Source of the DNA: Planotetraspora thailandica
GTDB lineage: Bacteria; Actinomycetota; Actinomycetes; Streptosporangiales; Streptosporangiaceae
DNA length: 64,000 bases
Assembly (NCBI RefSeq): GCF_016863335.1
Contig: NZ_BOOR01000007.1
Location: 372,001 to 436,000, forward strand
Reading direction: 5' to 3'
The first letter of the stretch is position 1. Every line of letters begins with the position of its first letter. The notes below the pieces were generated by a model. That model was not told the origin of the DNA. It saw only the letters and a program-made list of their open reading frames with translations, and made no database searches. The translations under genes were made by a program, and so were the position numbers. Below, one piece after another: positions 52,002-61,017 of the stretch.

Positions 52002-54478
52002 GCAGGGGGGCGCGGAGCCGCCTCGCGGTGCGGTATTTCGACGACCGCATCCTGCTCACCGAGGGGGCGGCGTGGGCGTACTACCGCCTGCCCACGGTGA
52101 GCTACGAGTTCCTCACTCCTGAAGAGCGGGAGGCGCTCGCCACCAACATCACGATCGCGCTGGCCGCGATCAGGATGCCCGACGCGGAGGTGCATCTGCG
52201 TGTCGCGCACCGGGCCTACCCGGCGGCCGAGTGGGCGATGGCGCTCAACTCCACCTCCGACGAGGGCCCCGGCTGGCGCGACTACCTCGAAGAGATGTAC
52301 CGCCATGTGTGGGCGAAGGACTTCTGGAGCAAAGAGGTCTACCTGGGCGTACGGCTGGGCCCGAGAGGGGCGCAGCTCGGCGCCGGAGTGCTGGCGCAGA
52401 TTTTCGGTTTCTACCAGCGAAGCGAGCGGGCTCTCGGCATCGAGGACGACCACGTCACCGATCGTGAGATCGAGCGGTGGACCGGCCAGGCCGAGCGGCT
52501 CGGCCGCGCGCTTTCCTCCAGCGCCCTGTTGGCCCGGCACGCCACCTCCACGGAGATCGCCTGGTTGTTCCAGCACGCGGCTTCCGGCGCCCTGGGTGAG
52601 CCGCCGCCGTCGGCGTCGCCGCGCCGCAAGTGGGGCAAGGGCGAGATCGAGGCCCTGGTGGAGGGGCAGATCCACAACGGCAGGTCGTTGCTCCGCATCG
52701 AGCAGCCTGCGGGCGACTCCTATACGGCGCATCTGTCGTTCGCCCGTTTCCCCGACCTGATGGCCTTCCCCGACGGGGAGCCGTGGCTGCACTTCGCCGA
52801 CCAGTTGCCGTTCCCTGTGGAGTTGTCCAGCCGGATGCGGCTGATTCCGCCGGTGCGGGCGAGCAAGGACGTGGCGCGCAAGCTCGCGCACGCCCGCGAC
52901 ATGGACATCCACATCCGTGAGGCGGGGGCGGAGGCGCCGCTCGCGCTGGCGGAGCAGATCGACGCCGCGCGGATGCTGGAGCACGGCATCACCAAGGAGC
53001 GCCTGCCCTTCGTGTACGGCTGGCACCGGCTGAGCGTCAGCGCGCCGACCGAGGAGATCTGCGTGCAGCGGGTCGAGGCGGTCGTGGAGCACTACCGCGA
53101 CCTCGGAATCGACGTCGTCAACTCGACCGGCGACCAGTTCTCGCTGTTCTGCGAGGCGCTGCCGGGTGAGCGGCTCCGGGTCAACGCGTACGCCCAGCGG
53201 CAGCCCCTGCGCACGATCGCGGGCGGCATGGCGACGGCGACCGTGGAGCTCGGCGACCGGGTGGACGAGTCGAACGCCGGCTGGATCGGGCCGTACGTGG
53301 GGGAGACCCTGGGGCGGGCCCGCAGCATCGTGCACTTCGACCCGCTGGTGGCGGCGGCGAGGAACCGCCCGACGGCCATCGCGATCACGGGTGAGCCCGG
53401 CGGCGGCAAGACGACCTTGGCGCTGTTGCTCATGTACCAGATGGCGTTGCGCGGCGTGACCATCGCCGTCATCGACCCGAAGGGCGACGCCGAGTCTCTC
53501 GTGCAGTTGTTGCAGCGACGGGGCCGTAAGGCGCGGACCATCCCGCTGGGGTCGGCCGCGCCGGGGTTGCTCGACCCGTTCTCCTTCGGAGACGACATCG
53601 CGGCCAGGAAGACGATGGCGACCGAGACGTTGCGGCTGCTGCTTCCGCGCATGTCGGAGGAGCGGGAGTCGGCGATGATCCAGGCGGTGGCCGCGGTCTC
53701 CAACGAGCCTGACCCGTCGCTCGGCAAGGTCGTCGACCACCTGGAGCGTTCGGAGGACGCCGCGTCCAAGAACCTCGGGGCGGTGCTGCGCTCGATGTCG
53801 GAGATGCATCTGGCCCGGTTGTGCTTCGACAAGTCCGGCGGCGACCAGATCGACCCCGAGGGCTGGACCACGGTCTTCACGCTGGGCGGGCTCACGCTGC
53901 CCGACGTCACGACCACCCGCGACGACTACTCCTACGAACAGCGGCTGTCGGTGGCGCTGCTCTATCTGGTGTCCCAGTTCGCCCGTCGGCTGATGAACGG
54001 GCTCGACCGGCGCACGCCGAAGGCGATCTTCCTCGACGAGGCGTGGGCGATCACGTCCACGCCGGAGGGGGCCAAGCTGGTGCCGGAGGTCTCCCGGATG
54101 GGCCGCTCGCGCAACACGGCTCTCGTGCTGGTGTCGCAGAACGCGGGCGACCTGCTCAACGAGCAGGTCACGAACTGCCTTTCCTCCGTCTTCGCGTTCC
54201 GCTCCACCGAGCGTGTGGAGGTGGGGAGCGTGCTGGAGTTGCTCGGCGTGGACCCGTCGGAGGAGCACAAGGCCGTGCTGCGTTCGCTGGGCAACGGCGA
54301 GTGCGTCTTCCGTGACCTGGACGGCAGGGCGGGCCGGATCGGCGTGGACCTCATCTCCGAGGAATTGCTGCGCTGGCTTGATACCAATCCGACACACGAC
54401 AAACCAAGCGAGAACATGCATGATCGTCTCAGCGGGGACGCTGATCGGTCGGGGGTCACGCAGGAGGTTCGGTCGTGA
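51998..54478 (+). CDS. VirB4/TcpF-like secretion ATPase
   Basis: Conjugation-type motor ATPase of 826 residues. The N-terminal ~450 residues include YYRLPTVSYEFLTPEEREAL and FPDLMAFPDGEPWLHFADQL. The RecA-like C-terminal domain has Walker A ITGEPGGGKTTLALLL (Lys471), DPKGDAESL, a Walker B-like KAIFLDEAWAI, and the VirB4 closing motifs SRMGRSRNTALVLVSQNAGD and LSSVFAFRSTE. All catalytic motifs are intact, unlike the neighbouring MinD-like domain. It ends GTGA-overlapped with the TrbL-like gene, indicating coupled translation. Confidence 0.92.
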   Translation: MSRGARSRLAVRYFDDRILLTEGAAWAYYRLPTVSYEFLTPEEREALATNITIALAAIRMPDAEVHLRVAHRAYPAAEWAMALNSTSDEGPGWRDYLEEMYRHVWAKDFWSKEVYLGVRLGPRGAQLGAGVLAQIFGFYQRSERALGIEDDHVTDREIERWTGQAERLGRALSSSALLARHATSTEIAWLFQHAASGALGEPPPSASPRRKWGKGEIEALVEGQIHNGRSLLRIEQPAGDSYTAHLSFARFPDLMAFPDGEPWLHFADQLPFPVELSSRMRLIPPVRASKDVARKLAHARDMDIHIREAGAEAPLALAEQIDAARMLEHGITKERLPFVYGWHRLSVSAPTEEICVQRVEAVVEHYRDLGIDVVNSTGDQFSLFCEALPGERLRVNAYAQRQPLRTIAGGMATATVELGDRVDESNAGWIGPYVGETLGRARSIVHFDPLVAAARNRPTAIAITGEPGGGKTTLALLLMYQMALRGVTIAVIDPKGDAESLVQLLQRRGRKARTIPLGSAAPGLLDPFSFGDDIAARKTMATETLRLLLPRMSEERESAMIQAVAAVSNEPDPSLGKVVDHLERSEDAASKNLGAVLRSMSEMHLARLCFDKSGGDQIDPEGWTTVFTLGGLTLPDVTTTRDDYSYEQRLSVALLYLVSQFARRLMNGLDRRTPKAIFLDEAWAITSTPEGAKLVPEVSRMGRSRNTALVLVSQNAGDLLNEQVTNCLSSVFAFRSTERVEVGSVLELLGVDPSEEHKAVLRSLGNGECVFRDLDGRAGRIGVDLISEELLRWLDTNPTHDKPSENMHDRLSGDADRSGVTQEVRS

Positions 54479-56865
54479 GATTGCGCAAGATCGTCCTGGT
54501 GGTGGCCGCCTTCGTGGTGGCGTTCCTGTCGCTGCCGCTGCTGTTCTCCCCGGACACGGCGAGCGCGGCGGGGCCGTGTGACTTCTCGCCCCAGATGGCG
54601 CCCGAGCTCGTCGGCGGAGGTGTGGACGGCCTGGTCGAGCCGCCGCCCCCCGACGACAGCGGAACGTCCGCGGCCGCACCGAAGGAGCCGCTGACCAACT
54701 ACGACCGGTACGGCACGTCCGGCCAGTTCTGGCACACCTACGACCTCGGCTGTTCCGACGTGACGGCCATGATGGGCAACACCTGGGCCAACGCGATCTT
54801 CTCCGCGGCCAAGGCCGTCGACCGTCTCACGATCAGCACCTACCAGGCGGCCGCCACCGAAGGACCGCTTCAGCCGATCAAGACGGTCGCCGACAACATC
54901 ATCACGAACCTGGCCGACGCGATGTACTGGCCGTATCTGCGGCCGATCATCATCCTCGGCGCCATCTGGCTCATGTGGTACGGCCTGATCCGCAAGCGGG
55001 CGACCACCACCAGCGAGGGCATCATCTGGATGGTCATCGCGGTCGTCGCGGCCGTGTGGTTCTTCAGCCGCCCCGGCGACTTCACCGCGCTCGGCAAGAC
55101 CGTGACCGACAAGACGGGCGAGGTCGTCAACTCGGCGTTCGCGGGGCTGCCCGGCGCGGGCGGAGCGACCTGCCTGCCGCCCAAGGGCGGTACGAACACC
55201 CAGGCCCCGGCCCCCGGGTACGGTCAGACCGGCACGGAGTCGGTCGACCAGAACGCCGACGCCCTGTGGTCCACGCTCGTCTGCAAGCCCTGGCTGATGG
55301 GCGAGTTCGGCACCGCCGACCCCAACGCTCCGGTGGTCAAGGCCTTCGGCGCCAAGCTGCTCGACATTCAGGCGATCGACGCGAGCGAGCAGGCCGCCAA
55401 ACAGATGCCGAGCAGCGACTCCCACCAGCGGGAGTTCGAGGAACAGATCGCCAAGCCGCTGCAGAACTCGCCCCAGTTCTTCCTGCTGCAGGGCAAGGAC
55501 TGGACCGGCCGCCTGGGCATCGCCATCGGCGCCTTCCTCGCGGCGGTCGTCGCGGGCCTGCTCATCTTCCTGGTGGCGGTGACGCTGCTGGTCCTCAAGG
55601 TGGGCTTCCTGCTGTTGCTGATGCTCGGCCCGGTGTTCCTGCTGATCGGCGTGCATCCCGGCTCGGGGCGCATCATCGCCATGCGCTGGGTCGAGATGCT
55701 CGTCGGGACGTTGCTGCGCCAGGCCGTGCTGGCGCTCGTGCTCAGCATCCTGGTGTACGGCTACGCGTTGATCATTTCGACCAACCTGCCCTGGGGCATG
55801 CAGATCCTGTTCATGGCCCTGTTGACGATCGCGGTGTTCTTCTACCGGAAACCGTTCGAGCATCTCTTCGCGTCCATGAGCGGCAGCACGCTCACGACGC
55901 GGATGCTCGGAAGCGCCGCGACCGCGGACACGCTGGGGGGCACCACCCGAGCCCTGCAGCGGCCTGCCGTACGGGCCGCGCGGTGGGCCCGGCGCGGGGC
56001 CGAATCGCTGGAGGAGGCCGCCGAGCCGGCAGCCAAGGCCGGGACGGCCGCGGCCGGCGTCGCCCAAGGCCGGGTGCGCGCCGAGGAGGGCGCGGCCGCC
56101 GCGGGGCAGGCAGGAGCCCGAGCCGGCGAAGCCCCGCCGCAGTTGGAGAACGACGCCCAGACCGCCGCACGGAGGAAGGCGGGCGGGACCGCGCCGCGCA
56201 CCGGCTCGGCACCGCCGCTCAACCTCACCGGCGGCAGGGCACCGGCCCGGGACGGGTCGGCGCCCGCGCCTCGCGCCGGTGCCGCGCCGGTGCCGATCCC
56301 GAGGGACGCGCCCTCGAGCGGCGGCGGCGAGAACCGGGGCGGAGGTGGCGGCAGCCGGGGCGGGACCCCCGTCGGCAGTGGCACCGGTAGCGGTGCCAGG
56401 AGCGGTGGGGGGCGTAGCGGCGGCTGGTTCAGCGGTGGCTCCGGCGGCTGGGCCTCCCGGCCGTCGACGCCCAGCGCCCCCAGCGGTTCCCGTGGCTTCT
56501 TAGGCGGTCGTTTCTCAGGCGGCGGCTCATCCGGAGGATCCTCGGGAGGCGGCTACCGCCCGTCGCGCGACGACGAACGCCGGTACACCGAACGGCGCGA
56601 GAGCGACCGCCGTGCGGAGGAGCGCCGTTACAGCGAGCGGCGGGAAAACGACCGCCGTGACAGTGAACGGCGCTACAACGAGCGGCGCGACCGGGACCGC
56701 CGTGACGGCGACCGGCGCTCCAGCGACCGGCGTGCGTCGTCCGGCAGGTCGTCGGACGCGCCTCCCCTCTGGCTGCCGCGCCGAGACGAGAGCAGGCGAG
56801 GAGACGGCGACGCGTCCGCGCCCTTCTGGGCGCGCTCCTCCCGCAGCGATTCCAAGGACACGTGA
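54475..56865 (+). CDS. TrbL/VirB6-like polytopic membrane protein
   Basis: Channel-type component of 796 residues starting at GTG 54475, which overlaps the VirB4 stop. Signal peptide-like N-terminus (IVLVVAAFVVAFLSLPLLFS), first helices near 155-200 (LRPIIILGAIWLMWYGLIRK, EGIIWMVIAVVAAVWFFSRP), an extracytoplasmic loop, then a cluster of helices at about 345-465. The last 300 residues are low complexity: Ala/Gly/Ser/Arg, then an array of RRYxERRxxDRR units (about 695-765). The TrbL/VirB6 call rests on the hydrophobic core and gene order. Confidence 0.82.
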   Translation: MRLRKIVLVVAAFVVAFLSLPLLFSPDTASAAGPCDFSPQMAPELVGGGVDGLVEPPPPDDSGTSAAAPKEPLTNYDRYGTSGQFWHTYDLGCSDVTAMMGNTWANAIFSAAKAVDRLTISTYQAAATEGPLQPIKTVADNIITNLADAMYWPYLRPIIILGAIWLMWYGLIRKRATTTSEGIIWMVIAVVAAVWFFSRPGDFTALGKTVTDKTGEVVNSAFAGLPGAGGATCLPPKGGTNTQAPAPGYGQTGTESVDQNADALWSTLVCKPWLMGEFGTADPNAPVVKAFGAKLLDIQAIDASEQAAKQMPSSDSHQREFEEQIAKPLQNSPQFFLLQGKDWTGRLGIAIGAFLAAVVAGLLIFLVAVTLLVLKVGFLLLLMLGPVFLLIGVHPGSGRIIAMRWVEMLVGTLLRQAVLALVLSILVYGYALIISTNLPWGMQILFMALLTIAVFFYRKPFEHLFASMSGSTLTTRMLGSAATADTLGGTTRALQRPAVRAARWARRGAESLEEAAEPAAKAGTAAAGVAQGRVRAEEGAAAAGQAGARAGEAPPQLENDAQTAARRKAGGTAPRTGSAPPLNLTGGRAPARDGSAPAPRAGAAPVPIPRDAPSSGGGENRGGGGGSRGGTPVGSGTGSGARSGGGRSGGWFSGGSGGWASRPSTPSAPSGSRGFLGGRFSGGGSSGGSSGGGYRPSRDDERRYTERRESDRRAEERRYSERRENDRRDSERRYNERRDRDRRDGDRRSSDRRASSGRSSDAPPLWLPRRDESRRGDGDASAPFWARSSRSDSKDT

Positions 56866-56875
56866 CGCAGGACCG

Positions 56876-57517
56876 ATGACGACGCAGGGAACCGACCGCC
56901 GGAAGGCATTCGCCTTCGTGGGCGCCGTGGTGGTGCTCGCCGCCGTCGGCGTCTACCTGACCATGAGCCCGACGTCCGGCGGCGGCCGGACCGAGGCGGT
57001 GGCGACGGCGCCGCCTACCGTGGCGCAGAGCCAGACCGCCGACCCGGCGCCGAGCCAGGTGGCGGTCACGCCCGGAGCGTTCGACGTCTACCGCTATCTG
57101 CCGTTGTCGAAGGGCGAGATCGGCGCCGCGGCCGACCTGGCCAGGCGGTTCACCGCGTCGTACGGGACCTTCCGGTACGACGAGGATCCGGCGGCCTTCG
57201 CCGACCGGTTGAAGGGCTTCTCCACCGACGAGTTCGGCGCCCAACTCACCAGGGCCATGACCGACCCGGGGCTGGTCGACGACAACCAGAGGGACCGGAT
57301 GGTCTCCAAGGGATCGGCGCAGATCGTCTCGATCCGCGACATGAGGGCGAGCACGGTGGTGTTCGTCGTCGACTCGGTCTGCGAGGTGGCCTCGAAGGCG
57401 GGGCAGAAGGAACAGAACGAGGAGTACGCCGTCACGGTGGTCAAAGTCGGCACGGATTGGCGGGTCTACGACCTGGAGTTCGCGAACGCGGGCCAAGACG
57501 GGGACACCTCCTCATGA
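56876..57517 (+). CDS. Membrane-anchored accessory protein of the secretion cluster
   Basis: Protein of 213 residues with one N-terminal TM helix (about 11-30, AFAFVGAVVVLAAVGVYLTM), a Thr/Ala/Pro linker and an extracytoplasmic domain (about 65-205: YLPLSKGEIGAAADLARRFT, EFGAQLTRAMTDPGLVDDNQ, VVFVVDSVCEVASKAGQ, YAVTVVKVGTDWRVYDLEFA). The last strands resemble an NTF2-like or VirB8-like fold. It begins 10 bp after the TrbL-like gene and overlaps the next gene by ATGA. Specific role unknown. Confidence 0.75.
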   Translation: MTTQGTDRRKAFAFVGAVVVLAAVGVYLTMSPTSGGGRTEAVATAPPTVAQSQTADPAPSQVAVTPGAFDVYRYLPLSKGEIGAAADLARRFTASYGTFRYDEDPAAFADRLKGFSTDEFGAQLTRAMTDPGLVDDNQRDRMVSKGSAQIVSIRDMRASTVVFVVDSVCEVASKAGQKEQNEEYAVTVVKVGTDWRVYDLEFANAGQDGDTSS

Positions 57518-58707
57518 CGCCGCGGCGCACGGGGTCGGTGTTACGGAATCTGGCCAGGCGCGGGTTGGTCGCCCGCGGTCTGCTCCCTCCGAGCGTGGGG
57601 CTCGGCCTGCGGGCGTTGCGGGTGGCCCGGGGCGGCCGCTCATGGCGGTGGCTCGCCGCCGCCCTCGTTCTCATCGTCCCGCTCACGTTGTTCGGGTCGA
57701 TCATCGTGATGACGCCCGCACCGTCGATCTTCCTCGGCAGCGGTTTCGGCGCAGACTGCGCGTCGGCGGCCACCGCCCCGGACGTTTCGCAGACGGCCCA
57801 GTCGGACATCCCGCCCGACTACCTGCAGCTCTACAAGAAGTTCGGCCAGGAGATCGGCGTGCAGTGGAACGTCCTGGCGGCCATCGGCAAGCGGGAGACC
57901 GACCACGGCAGGTCCAAACTGCCCGGCGTGCAGAGCGGCACCAACTACGCGGGCGCGGCCGGGCCGATGCAGTTCCTGATCAGCACGTGGGGCGGCAAGG
58001 CCAAGATAAAGATCAACTCCAAGTTCAACGGGTACGCCTCGGACGGGGACGGCGACGGGTTCGGCGACGTCTACGACCCGGCGGACGCCATCCTGGGCGC
58101 GGCCAAGATGCTCAAGCGCAACGGGGCGCCCGACGACCTGCGGGGTGCGATCTTCGTCTACAACCGGGCGACGTGGTACGTCGACCAGGTCCTGGAGATC
58201 GCCAAAGGTTACGCGACCAACGGTGAGATCGGCGTGCCGCCCGAGGCCGACCCGGCGTGCGACGAAGGCTACGTCGACAGCGTGTCCAGCGAGGTCGTGC
58301 AGAAGATCCTCGAGTACGCGCTGGCCCAGCGCGGCAAGCCGTACATCTGGGGTGGGACGGGGCCGGACGGGTTCGACTGCTCGGGCATCATCTACATGGC
58401 GTACCGGAACGCAGGCCTGTCGATCCCGCGCACGACCTTCGGCCAGTGGCCCTTCGGAGTGCACGTGCGGGCGGGCAATGAGAAGCCAGGCGACCTGGTG
58501 TTCTTCGACTCGGGCCCGAACACCGGGCCGAACCATCCGGGCCACGTCGGCATGGTCGTGTCGAAAGGCAAGATGATCGAGGCACGTTGCACGCGGTGCG
58601 GGCCCATCAAGGTCACGACCTACAACGACCGCCCCAACATCGTCGGGTTCACCCGGCCCCTGCAGAATGCCGATGTGCTGCAGCAGCTCAAGAAGGCGCT
58701 GACCTGA
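57514..58707 (+). CDS. Bifunctional lytic transglycosylase / NlpC-P60 endopeptidase
   Basis: VirB1/TcpG-type wall-remodelling enzyme of 397 residues. Basic N-terminus and TM helix (about 45-70, WRWLAAALVLIVPLTLFGSI), transglycosylase domain (about 105-240) with likely catalytic Glu in AIGKRETDHGRS and AAGPMQFLISTWGG. An NlpC/P60 domain (about 270-390) has nucleophile in GFDCSGIIYMAY and His in NHPGHVGMVVSKG. Having both activities would open peptidoglycan for an envelope-spanning apparatus. ATG overlaps the preceding stop by 4 bp; last gene of the cluster proper. Confidence 0.92.
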   Translation: MTPRRTGSVLRNLARRGLVARGLLPPSVGLGLRALRVARGGRSWRWLAAALVLIVPLTLFGSIIVMTPAPSIFLGSGFGADCASAATAPDVSQTAQSDIPPDYLQLYKKFGQEIGVQWNVLAAIGKRETDHGRSKLPGVQSGTNYAGAAGPMQFLISTWGGKAKIKINSKFNGYASDGDGDGFGDVYDPADAILGAAKMLKRNGAPDDLRGAIFVYNRATWYVDQVLEIAKGYATNGEIGVPPEADPACDEGYVDSVSSEVVQKILEYALAQRGKPYIWGGTGPDGFDCSGIIYMAYRNAGLSIPRTTFGQWPFGVHVRAGNEKPGDLVFFDSGPNTGPNHPGHVGMVVSKGKMIEARCTRCGPIKVTTYNDRPNIVGFTRPLQNADVLQQLKKALT

Positions 58708-58710
58708 CCG

Positions 58711-59106
58711 ATGGAACCGATCGTCGTGGGGGCCGCGATCGTCGCGGACGGACGGCTGCTGGCCGCTCAGCGGGCCGAGCCCGAGGCGCTGAGGGGCGGG
58801 TGGGAGCTGCCCGGGGGCAAGGTGGACCCGGGGGAGACCGAGCCCGACGCCCTGGTGCGTGAATGCCTGGAAGAACTGGGCGTCGAGGTCGTCCTGGGGG
58901 AGCGGGTGCCCGGGGAGTGGCCGCTGCCGAACGGCTTCATGATGCACGTCTGGATCGCGGGCATCGGGCGGGGAGCGCCGCACCCGCACGAACACCTCGC
59001 ACTGCGCTGGCTGGGACGGCACGAGCTCTACGAGGTCGCCTGGCTCGCCGCCGACCTCCCTGTCGTCGCCGCGGTCGAGAAGATCGTGTGGGGCGGCAGA
59101 GGCTAG
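58711..59106 (+). CDS. Nudix (MutT-type) hydrolase
   Basis: Small pyrophosphohydrolase of 131 residues. The Nudix box is complete: GGKVDPGETEPDALVREC then LEELGV, matching GX5EX7REUXEEXGU. QRAEPEALRGGWELPGG precedes it as in MutT (8-oxo-dGTPase) enzymes. It begins 3 bp after the transglycosylase stop, so it is probably read through from the secretion operon but need not share its function. Confidence 0.92.
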   Translation: MEPIVVGAAIVADGRLLAAQRAEPEALRGGWELPGGKVDPGETEPDALVRECLEELGVEVVLGERVPGEWPLPNGFMMHVWIAGIGRGAPHPHEHLALRWLGRHELYEVAWLAADLPVVAAVEKIVWGGRG

Positions 59107-59176
59107 CGACGACAAATGTTGGCCGTTCAGAGGTTTTGCCGTCGTTTTCCCCAAACTAGACTGATCCATTGTCTAA

Positions 59177-60187
59177 ATGGATTCGGTCGAAGGGCGAGTG
59201 GTGGTAAGGCGCACACACCTGAGGGCCGCGACTTCCGTGGCCGTATCTCTTGGGATCGTGGCCATCGGCCTGGTCGCGGCAGGCCCGGTGTTCGGCGTGA
59301 CAGCCGACGAGCCGACTGATCCCGGCACGGGGCCGAGTCCCTCGGAGGTCACGGTCACGATCACGACGACCATCACGCATACGACGACCGCCACGGCCAC
59401 GGCGCCGGGTCCCACGAAAACCATCACCAGGACCGCGCCGGCGAAGCCGCAGCGTCCGGTGGCCACCGTCACGGTCACCAAGACGCACACGGCGCCGACG
59501 GTCACCCAGACGGCCATCGCGCAGGCGCCGGGGCTGGCGGCTTTCCCGACGACGACGGTCCAGGTGTCGGCACCTCCGCCGCCGGCACCGGCTGTGTCGC
59601 TGGCGCCCGCTGTGCCGACGCCGACGCCGACTCCCACACCGACAGCCGCGGTCACGTTCGAGGAGCCCACGCCGGAGTCGGTGCCGATCGAGATCCGCAA
59701 CGCGACCCCTGAGTTCGACCAGGCCACGATGAGCAGGAAGCTCTCGATCCTGGCGGCCGGTCTGGTGTTGCTGGCCCTGATGACCTGGCTCGTCTTCGAG
59801 GGCAGGCTCCGCCGCATGGCGCACGCGGCGGCCGTGCGCAAGGCGGGGCCACGGTCGGCGCGGGGGCAGGCGGGAACGCCGACGCCCGCGGTCTACCCGC
59901 AGGTGGTCTACGTGCCGGTGCAGAGCTACTCGGCCGACGGGCAGCCGCAGACGGTCATGTATGCCATGCCGTACCCGTCTTCCCAGGAGGCTCCTCAGCA
60001 GGCGGACGCGAAGCAGGCGGTTGCCGTGCTGGAGGCGCCGGCCGCGCCCGCAGGCCAGTCGGCGGCCGAGCGGCCGTCCCGCTGGAGACTGTGGCGCCGT
60101 TCCGCTAAGAGCGCCGACAGCGTTGCCGGAAGCGCCGCCAAGAGCGCCGAAAGCGCCGCCAAGGACGCTGACAGCGCCAAGAGCTAG
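59177..60187 (+). CDS. Thr/Pro-rich membrane protein, function unknown
   Basis: Protein of 336 residues. An N-terminal signal segment (about 19-40, SVAVSLGIVAIGLVAAGPVF) is followed by a Thr-rich extracellular stretch (VTVTITTTITHTTTATATAP) and a Pro/Thr run (PTPTPTPTPTA). One TM helix follows (about 196-213, LSILAAGLVLLALMTWLVFE), then a cytoplasmic part ending in SAKSADS/AAKSAES repeats. The Thr/Pro region may be glycosylated (inference). The gene has its own TAGACT box and a strong terminator follows, so it is separate from the secretion operon. Confidence 0.75.
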   Translation: MDSVEGRVVVRRTHLRAATSVAVSLGIVAIGLVAAGPVFGVTADEPTDPGTGPSPSEVTVTITTTITHTTTATATAPGPTKTITRTAPAKPQRPVATVTVTKTHTAPTVTQTAIAQAPGLAAFPTTTVQVSAPPPPAPAVSLAPAVPTPTPTPTPTAAVTFEEPTPESVPIEIRNATPEFDQATMSRKLSILAAGLVLLALMTWLVFEGRLRRMAHAAAVRKAGPRSARGQAGTPTPAVYPQVVYVPVQSYSADGQPQTVMYAMPYPSSQEAPQQADAKQAVAVLEAPAAPAGQSAAERPSRWRLWRRSAKSADSVAGSAAKSAESAAKDADSAKS

Positions 60188-60219
60188 GGACGCAGGAAGA
60201 AGCAGAGAAGCTCAGACAA

Positions 60220-60259
60220 ACGGAAACGCCGGCCGGGTGAACCCGGCCGGCGTTTCCGT
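60220..60259. terminator. Bidirectional terminator between the membrane protein gene and sdhB
   Basis: 60220-60238 and 60241-60259 form a perfect 19-bp inverted repeat (core GCCGGCCGGGT / ACCCGGCCGGC) separated by two bases, which would open to a small loop. AAACG/CGTTT ends give an A/T component on both strands. Confidence 0.9.
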
Positions 60260-60264
60260 TCGCG

Positions 60265-61017
60265 TCAGTTGCTCCGCTTGAAAATCTTGGATCCGAGCCA
60301 GACCAGCGGGTCGTACTTCCGGTCGACCACACGCTCCTTCATCGGGATCAGCGCGTTGTCAGTGATCTTGATGTGCTCGGGACACACCTCGGTGCAGCAC
60401 TTGGTGATGTTGCAGTAGCCGAGGCCGTGGTCCTCCTGCGCCGACTCCCTGCGGTCGAGTTCGTCGTAGGGGTGCATGTCCAGCTCGGCGATCCGCATGA
60501 GGAAACGCGGGCCCGCGAAGGCCGGCTTGTTCTCGTCATGGTCGCGGATCACATGGCACACGTTGTTGCACATGAAGCACTCGATGCACTTGCGGAACTC
60601 CTGGGACCGCTCGACGTCGATCTGCTGCATGCGGTACTCGCCGGGCTTGACGTCCTTCGGCGGGGTGAACGACGGGATCTCCCGCGCCTTCTGGTAGTTG
60701 AACGAGACGTCGCAGACGAGATCCTTGATCACCGGGAATGTCCGCATTGGCGTGACCGTGATGGTCTCGCTCTCGTCGAACGTGGACATCCGGGTCATGC
60801 AACCCAGGCGGGGCCTGCCGTTGATCTCCATCGAGCACGAGCCGCACTTGCCGGCCTTGCAGTTCCACCGGACCGCCAGGTCGGGAGCCTGGGTGGCCTG
60901 CAGCCTGTGGATGACGTCGAGGACGACCTCGCCCTCGTTCACCTCGACGGTGAAGTCCTCCAGCTTGCCCTCGCCGCCCTCGCCTCGCCAGACGCGGAAC
61001 TTCGCCTTGTAACCCAT
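60265..61017 (-). CDS. sdhB: Succinate dehydrogenase iron-sulfur subunit
   Basis: Electron-transfer subunit of 250 residues. [2Fe-2S] site CKAGKCGSC plus Cys in RLGCMTR; [4Fe-4S] and [3Fe-4S] sites in KCIECFMCNNVCHVIRD and CNITKCCTEVCPEHI. Its ATG shares one base with the sdhA stop (TGATG), so translation is coupled. The sequence is the type found with five-helix cytochrome b-like anchors in actinobacteria (Sdh1, Rv0247c-like). Confidence 0.95.
   Translation of the reverse strand: MGYKAKFRVWRGEGGEGKLEDFTVEVNEGEVVLDVIHRLQATQAPDLAVRWNCKAGKCGSCSMEINGRPRLGCMTRMSTFDESETITVTPMRTFPVIKDLVCDVSFNYQKAREIPSFTPPKDVKPGEYRMQQIDVERSQEFRKCIECFMCNNVCHVIRDHDENKPAFAGPRFLMRIAELDMHPYDELDRRESAQEDHGLGYCNITKCCTEVCPEHIKITDNALIPMKERVVDRKYDPLVWLGSKIFKRSN

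Noticed and set aside
47126-58707. Integrative conjugative element
   Set aside because: No relaxase, integrase, partition gene, tRNA or flanking direct repeat was found, so the conjugation-like genes are reported as a resident cluster.
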